From Dryococelus australis (Eukaryota; Arthropoda; Insecta; Phasmatodea; Phasmatidae), in assembly GCA_029891345.1 (NCBI GenBank), contig CM057002.1, positions 65,242,590 through 65,306,589 of the forward strand: a stretch of DNA of 64,000 bases, given 5' to 3'. The notes below the pieces were generated by a model. The model was not told the DNA's origin, searched no databases, and worked only from the letters and a program-made list of their open reading frames with translations. The translations under genes and the position numbers were made by a program. The stretch's first letter is position 1. The number at the start of each line of letters is the position of its first letter. Shown in pieces: positions 59,363-64,000 of this stretch.

Positions 59363-59897
59363 AGGTGTCGGACTGCAAAAAAAAAAAATACTTTCAGGTA
59401 TATTTGTGCCAATCATTGTTCATCTCGCCGCATTGCTTGTGATAACATTTTCTTGAATAGAAAACTTTTACATTCTATACACTTTTAGAATAATTTTATG
59501 TCTACTACAAAATTCATCTGATTTGTCACATCTGTAATAACCAATACTAAGTTGTAAAGATGAAAAAAAATTATAAAGTAACTAATGCCACATATGAAAT
59601 CACCAAATAACAAGCACTGTATATATATATAATAGAATGTGAAGAAATTTTCGCACATATTTTCATCTATTATAAAAATGTATGAACTGTTATTTGGTGA
59701 TTTTGTACTACTTAGTTAGTAGTTGTTATTATTGTTGCCGAAAAAAAGAAAAATATTGTATTTGACATAAAATTATTCAAATATAAAGTGTACAATTTTT
59801 TCTTGGAGGAAAATGTCATTACATACCTAAGTTGCGTTCGAGTTTGAAAATGTTTGGTATAAGTATAAAATTATAAATTTTTTGGAGTCTGACACCC
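59363..59897. mobile_element. FB element copy 4, cleanest foldback
   Basis: Left arm AGGTGTCGGACTGCAAAAAA, ACATTTTCTTGAATAGAA, GAATAATTTTATGTC; reverse-complemented right arm GGGTGTCAGACTCCAAAAAA, ACATTTTCCTCCAAGAAA, GAATAATTTTATGTC. Arms exceed 200 bases and meet at AAATCACCAAATAACAAG / ACTGTTATTTGGTGATTT. TTAA follows the right end (59898-59901); the left flank is GCG, so any TTAA there is lost. 535 bp, non-coding. Confidence 0.75.
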
Positions 59898-59901
59898 TTA
59901 A

Positions 59902-61311
59902 ACCTTAGCAATGCTCACTGTAGCGCGACCGATCCCTCGCCCATTCGCCCCCTTCTTTCATTTTAGTCCTCTTACCCACCCGCGGGTCACCCTCTCCCCT
60001 TTCCGGAGCCGACGCTGCTGCCCCTGTCCAAATGGCGAACGCTGCCCGCGTACAGGTCACGTGGCGGCTCCATTGCAGTGGAAGGGCTCGACGTGCCGCG
60101 AGAGAAAAAACATCGGGGTTGGCCACGTGTTCCTTTTTCTGCCCCTGGCCATTATTTTTACCCTTGCAGCATGAGCAAGCAAACAAACAACGGGGGCAAA
60201 AAAAAAAAAAAATTCGCTGGCAAGCTTCGTGGTCGGATTTATACTTTACATATAAGCCTGTAGCTGAAATATCGTGTTCTGCATATTTCGGAAGCCTAGT
60301 TGGCAGCACTGCTCCTAGAAGAGTAAAAGAGGGTAACGATCATCACGAATGATCATTACTCTAGTACTAACTACCTGAAAGCATTCGATTCCTCCGAACA
60401 AAACTTTAAAAACCTTGTTAACTATGCCCGAGTGTGGCTTGGAAACCGCTTGTCTAAAAAGTCTTTAATCTTGAAAAAAAAAATATCTTGTAAGGATATA
60501 GTTTCATTCTCTTGCCTGCATTTGTCAGTATTTTACGAGAGCGCTAAATTATGTTTTTTGAATGTTTGCTTGCAATAGCAGTAAGGGACTGAACGAAAAA
60601 TTGCATCGGACATACGCCTGTGCAGAGCTTTGACGCCAATGAAACACAAAGTATGGTATTATAACATACGCGAGAGCAAGGAAAAGACTTAATGTTGACA
60701 GATAAAAAAAAAAAAAACAGTAGAAATAATCTCACTGTGATTTCAGTAAACAGTTCCACCAAACTAACCAAAACAAAACAAAACGAGAGAGCAAACCACG
60801 ACGAACGCTGATACGAAGACAAAATTGTGTAAGCTCAAAACCTGGCGACAAAACGAAGAGAACATGTGATACTACACTGCAAAAAAATTTCTGGTGACCT
60901 TCGTAAACTGTAATGGAAGTGTTTAACCCATTTATTGTATGGGAATGATACCACATCAGGCTGCAAATATACAATAGTTATGTCGGGCGTCGTCACCATA
61001 CAAGGTTGGGCACTTCCCTACGCATTTAACTGCGTATGTAGGAACGCTATCATGGATGTAAGGGGACATGGTTAGTCATTTACACTGTCTCACGATTCGA
61101 ATACATTGATATGGTAATTTTACGAATAATTTCTTAGTGAATATGCACACTACAGTCTACCAACAAAAAAAAAAAAAATCACTTGTAATAAATGAGCACT
61201 AAGTTTCGTACATATGGAAAGAATCTTGCATTATGTAACAGTCAGCAGGATACTAAAATTACACGCAGTTCAACAAACGTCCCGTTGTAGAGTGGGCCGA
61301 CAGGACAACAC
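59902..61311. other. No gene recognised; GC-rich patch
   Basis: 59905-60180 is GC-rich with CpG and E-box-like CACGTG sites, open on both strands over about 100 codons but without a known domain. It may be a promoter-like island or a decayed element. The rest is AT-rich. Confidence 0.4.
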
Positions 61312-61930
61312 AGAACTAGCTTGGGCGTTGGTAAGCCACTGGACTCGCAATCGGGAGTTACCGGGTTTCAATCCCAGTTCGACCATCACGAGTTCGGTTT
61401 TCCATGGCTTCACAAAATCACTCCAGTATATAGGCTATTCACGGAAAAAGTGATCACTTTTGAAAACCCTGCTTAAGATCTACTTGCACGTACATCAAGT
61501 ATTCTTCCGCCTTATGTAAGATTAACATTACCATGGGCTTCGCAACTTTATTAATGAGTCGGTCAAGTGAAAAACGTGAAATTATTAGAAAAGTAAGTAT
61601 TTTACAAATCTGCTAATTTTTACTCTTCGAGTCATAAAAAAACAGAGAGCAAAATAAATAATTTGAGTCATCAGAAATTTTGACGTTAAGACACGGAACT
61701 ACTTCCCATCCATCGTTGCCAACTTTATTGGGCGCGTGTCACTCAGTGCGGCAGTTAAAATATATGCAGGTATGGACAGTTTCGTTTTTCCGAGGTTGAT
61801 TTCAAATGTGCTCACTTCATCGTGAACAGCCTATGATCTGTTGTTACCTTACTACATGCAATGGCCTATTCCTTCCCCATTCCTGTTTGTCTGATCACCC
61901 TTCCCGGTCTCTAACGACCCCGCCGTTCTG
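61312..61930 (+). mobile_element. SINE family S3, split by an M1 MITE
   Basis: The head TTGGGCGTTGGTAAGCCACT, GGACTCGCAATCGGGAG, with box-B-like GGGTTTCAATCCC, is followed by the body CGGTTTTCCATGGCTTCACA, AAATCACTCCAG (to 61428). The element resumes after the MITE at about 61835: ATGCAATGGCCTATTCCTTC, CTTCCCGGTCTCTAACGACC, CCGCCGT. This arrangement (tRNA head, GGTTTTCC, AAATC-CTCCAG-CAAATGCCGG, CTTCCTTCCC, GACC-CGC) is a SINE layout I know to be widespread in arthropods. Confidence 0.7.
61429..61834. mobile_element. M1 MITE, long subfamily, nested in SINE S3
   Basis: TATAGGCTATTCACGGAAAA at the left, CTTCATCGTGAACAGCCTAT at the right. Interior CCCTGCTTAAGATCTACTTG, ATGAGTCGGTCAAGTGAAAA, TCCATCCATCGTTGCCAACT. 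About 406 bp. Confidence 0.88.
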
Positions 61931-61934
61931 TCAA

Positions 61935-64000
61935 GGTCAAGAGCACTTCATGTTAGGTTCGTGTTGCGTGTCACTGACCGTACAGAGCCACCGTCTGTCT
62001 TCAGCTGGCTTTACTCTAAGCGGAAGAAGTGCAGGCTTGTCTCACTTCTATTGCGACGCCGCACAGTAACTTCATTCGAGTTATAGCTGTAACGAACCGC
62101 ATACATTCGTTAAGTAACGGGCATTCCAGGAGACTCCAAGTACCGAATCGTTACTACCAAACACATCTCGTTAACTCGCATCTTTTCGTTACATTCTTGA
62201 CTCGTTCTGTCGCGCCACACGAAACATTTCCACTCGCCACATACAGAATGCGCAGCGTTCGCTGGCTACGCCACTCGACCTGACTATATGATAACAACCG
62301 ATTCAGAACGATACAGGAATTTTTCCGCGACTTTTTTCTAGCGTATTGTTTGTTTGCGAATACGTAGTTTAATTGAATTTCTGTGTAGTGTGCAGAAATT
62401 AATTTCGCTTGATGTAAACAAGCAGTAATAATAATATAAGTACATGTAAATGTCTACATTGCTGAGATTATTATTTTTTTGTGAAAATGAAACCATGGAA
62501 AGTAAACTTTGGAACATGAACAATCCTAACATACAGCAAAGTGTGACTTATGCCAATGGACAAATTCAGTGAAAGCTGGTTCGGCATACAATATGAAAAA
62601 AAAAAAAAAAAAAAAGATCAAAAAAGCATCGTCCATCACACGATAGCATATTTCAATCATAAAATGTGACGTCTCATCTTACATGTCATCTGCCAGAAGA
62701 ATTTTGAAACAAGCCTCGATAGTTTCGATTCATTCCTAGCGATTCAACAGTTCATACGAGATAGCGGTAATGTGCCAGGCATCGCGTAAACTGGCTGAAA
62801 ATAATTTATTACGTTAGTAGTTCTTGAACGATTACATCTTTACTACAATGTTCATTCATGTAGGTCACACGTTCGTTTTTGTAGTTTCATTTCAATTTTA
62901 CGTGGTTTTGGGAAGCCCGGTGTGGGATTTTATATTATTATGGGCTAAATACTGCAACAAAATGTTACTGTAATCTATTATAAGGTAGCCATATTTTAAT
63001 ATGATCGTATATATGTAATGCAATGGGCATTTTGAATTATTAGTATGTTTTATAAACATTTCGCAGTTGCGTGTGTGTAGAGATGAGATTCGATTCGATT
63101 CACTGTGGTAACGATTCGCGGTAGTAATAAAAGTAACGAATAACGAATAATCAGTAACGAATAGGCATACTAGTTTCAGAAGTACCGAACACATAAGGAT
63201 ATCGATTTTATCGTTACTTTTACACTACTATTCGAGATAGTTACTTTAAAGTCATAAATACAATACATCTAAGCATTGATCAGGATTGAGAAAAGAGATC
63301 ATTTGCTGGAGCCACACTCTTTCTTAAAACATCATTATTTACACTTGGAGTAAATTTTATAGCAGTACAAGTCACTTGTAGTTAAGTGTGCAATTAGATA
63401 CTTAAGTGTGTTTATAAAGCTATATAGTTTCAAAAAAACCTGGATGGTGCTTACATAGTGTGTTTTATGTAATATTTATATGAAGGAAAAATACTTAAAA
63501 TGGTCGACTCAGCTTCTTTCTGAGTAATTGTCTTATGAATCAAATGGCTTTATAAATTGGGATATGTGTTATACTTATGATACTGACATAAAATTATATG
63601 TGCCGTTAGTTGAACGCAGAAGTAGTCTGTTTCGTCATGAGATTAGTATTGTTACGCGCTGTAGCTCGCACCGGACGCGAGCTCCCGTTACGCATGCGTG
63701 GACCCGTCTTTGTGGGTTGGGGGGGGGGGGCACATTGAACATTCCTTCCCTCCAGGCAGACCAGCTCGCTGCCCCGTCGCTCTCCCTGGTGGGGGAGGAG
63801 ATGATTGACAGCTGTGACTTACCCAGCGCCACAGCCCTTCCTCTTCCCCTTCCACCCCTGCTGGAGAAGCAGACGAGTGTAGAGTGTGCGCAAGGTTATT
63901 TTGGGAACTAGGACCCTTGGCGCAACGCGGTAATTAGTGGAAATTTTGGACGATGACCTACGGCCCTATAAATATATCAGCGGTCTAAGGGTCGGGGAGT
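61935..64000. other. No gene recognised; GTAACGAAT-motif zones
   Basis: 62070-62200 and 63090-63240 are studded with GTAACGAAT and its inverse ATTCGTTAC, the second on the opposite strand to the first in part. They may be the two ends of an old TIR element about 1.1 kb long, but I cannot fix the ends. 63650-63910 is GC-rich, with a G12 run at 63719, without a coding motif. Confidence 0.35.

Noticed and set aside
59905-60352. Open frames of 87-134 codons on both strands in a GC-rich patch
   Set aside because: Open on both strands at once because of GC richness; no domain or splice pattern supports a gene.

Overview
The window reads as intergenic or intronic DNA from a large, repeat-rich arthropod genome, most likely an insect. 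Evidence: AT-rich sequence with many stops in all frames, tRNA-derived SINEs, Tc1, PIF/Harbinger, hAT and foldback DNA transposons, a decayed Ty3/Gypsy-like fossil, microsatellites and unusually many long C or G homopolymers. The SINE style suggests a polyneopteran (for example a stick insect), but that is a guess. I found no intact host gene, tRNA, rRNA or CRISPR array.

The dominant component is one family of TIR elements, here called M1. Its ends read TATAGGCTGTTCACGG. It has eight long copies (about 390-420 bp), four short copies (about 165-240 bp), two fragments and two much larger relatives, A (8492-10225) and B (11949-14031). Both ends of the long MITEs align with the ends of A and B, so the MITEs look like internal-deletion derivatives. 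M1 copies sit inside a SINE (61.4 kb), inside an LTR-element fossil (34.3 kb) and inside two foldback elements (14.7 and 56.1 kb), so M1 was active after all of them.

A second family, FB (four copies at 14.5, 23.5, 55.4 and 59.4 kb), has very long inverted arms and ends in GGGTGTCGG; one copy is flanked by TTAA on both sides. In the 55.4 kb copy one arm has expanded into a 45-bp minisatellite.

Other layout. 0-7.5 kb: SINE, a transposase HTH fragment, a decayed coding-like stretch, two minisatellites. 8.5-14 kb: elements A and B with a foldback and a short MITE between them. 16.9-19.5 kb: a deleted Tc1 element, AGGTCA-rich repeats, a TAA-flanked TIR element. 30.6-33.6 kb: nested tandem duplications with a palindromic MITE. 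33.8-37.4 kb: LTR fossil. 39.0-40.5 kb: a PIF/Harbinger element carrying only a Myb/SANT-like gene. 43-46.7 kb: microsatellite, hAT MITE with perfect 8-bp TSD, a homogeneous 94-bp minisatellite, a broken Tc1 transposase. 50-64 kb: SINEs, tandem repeats and more M1 and FB copies.

All boundaries and alignments were made by eye. Coordinates of TIR elements with visible target duplications are exact to a base or two; those of diffuse repeats are approximate.
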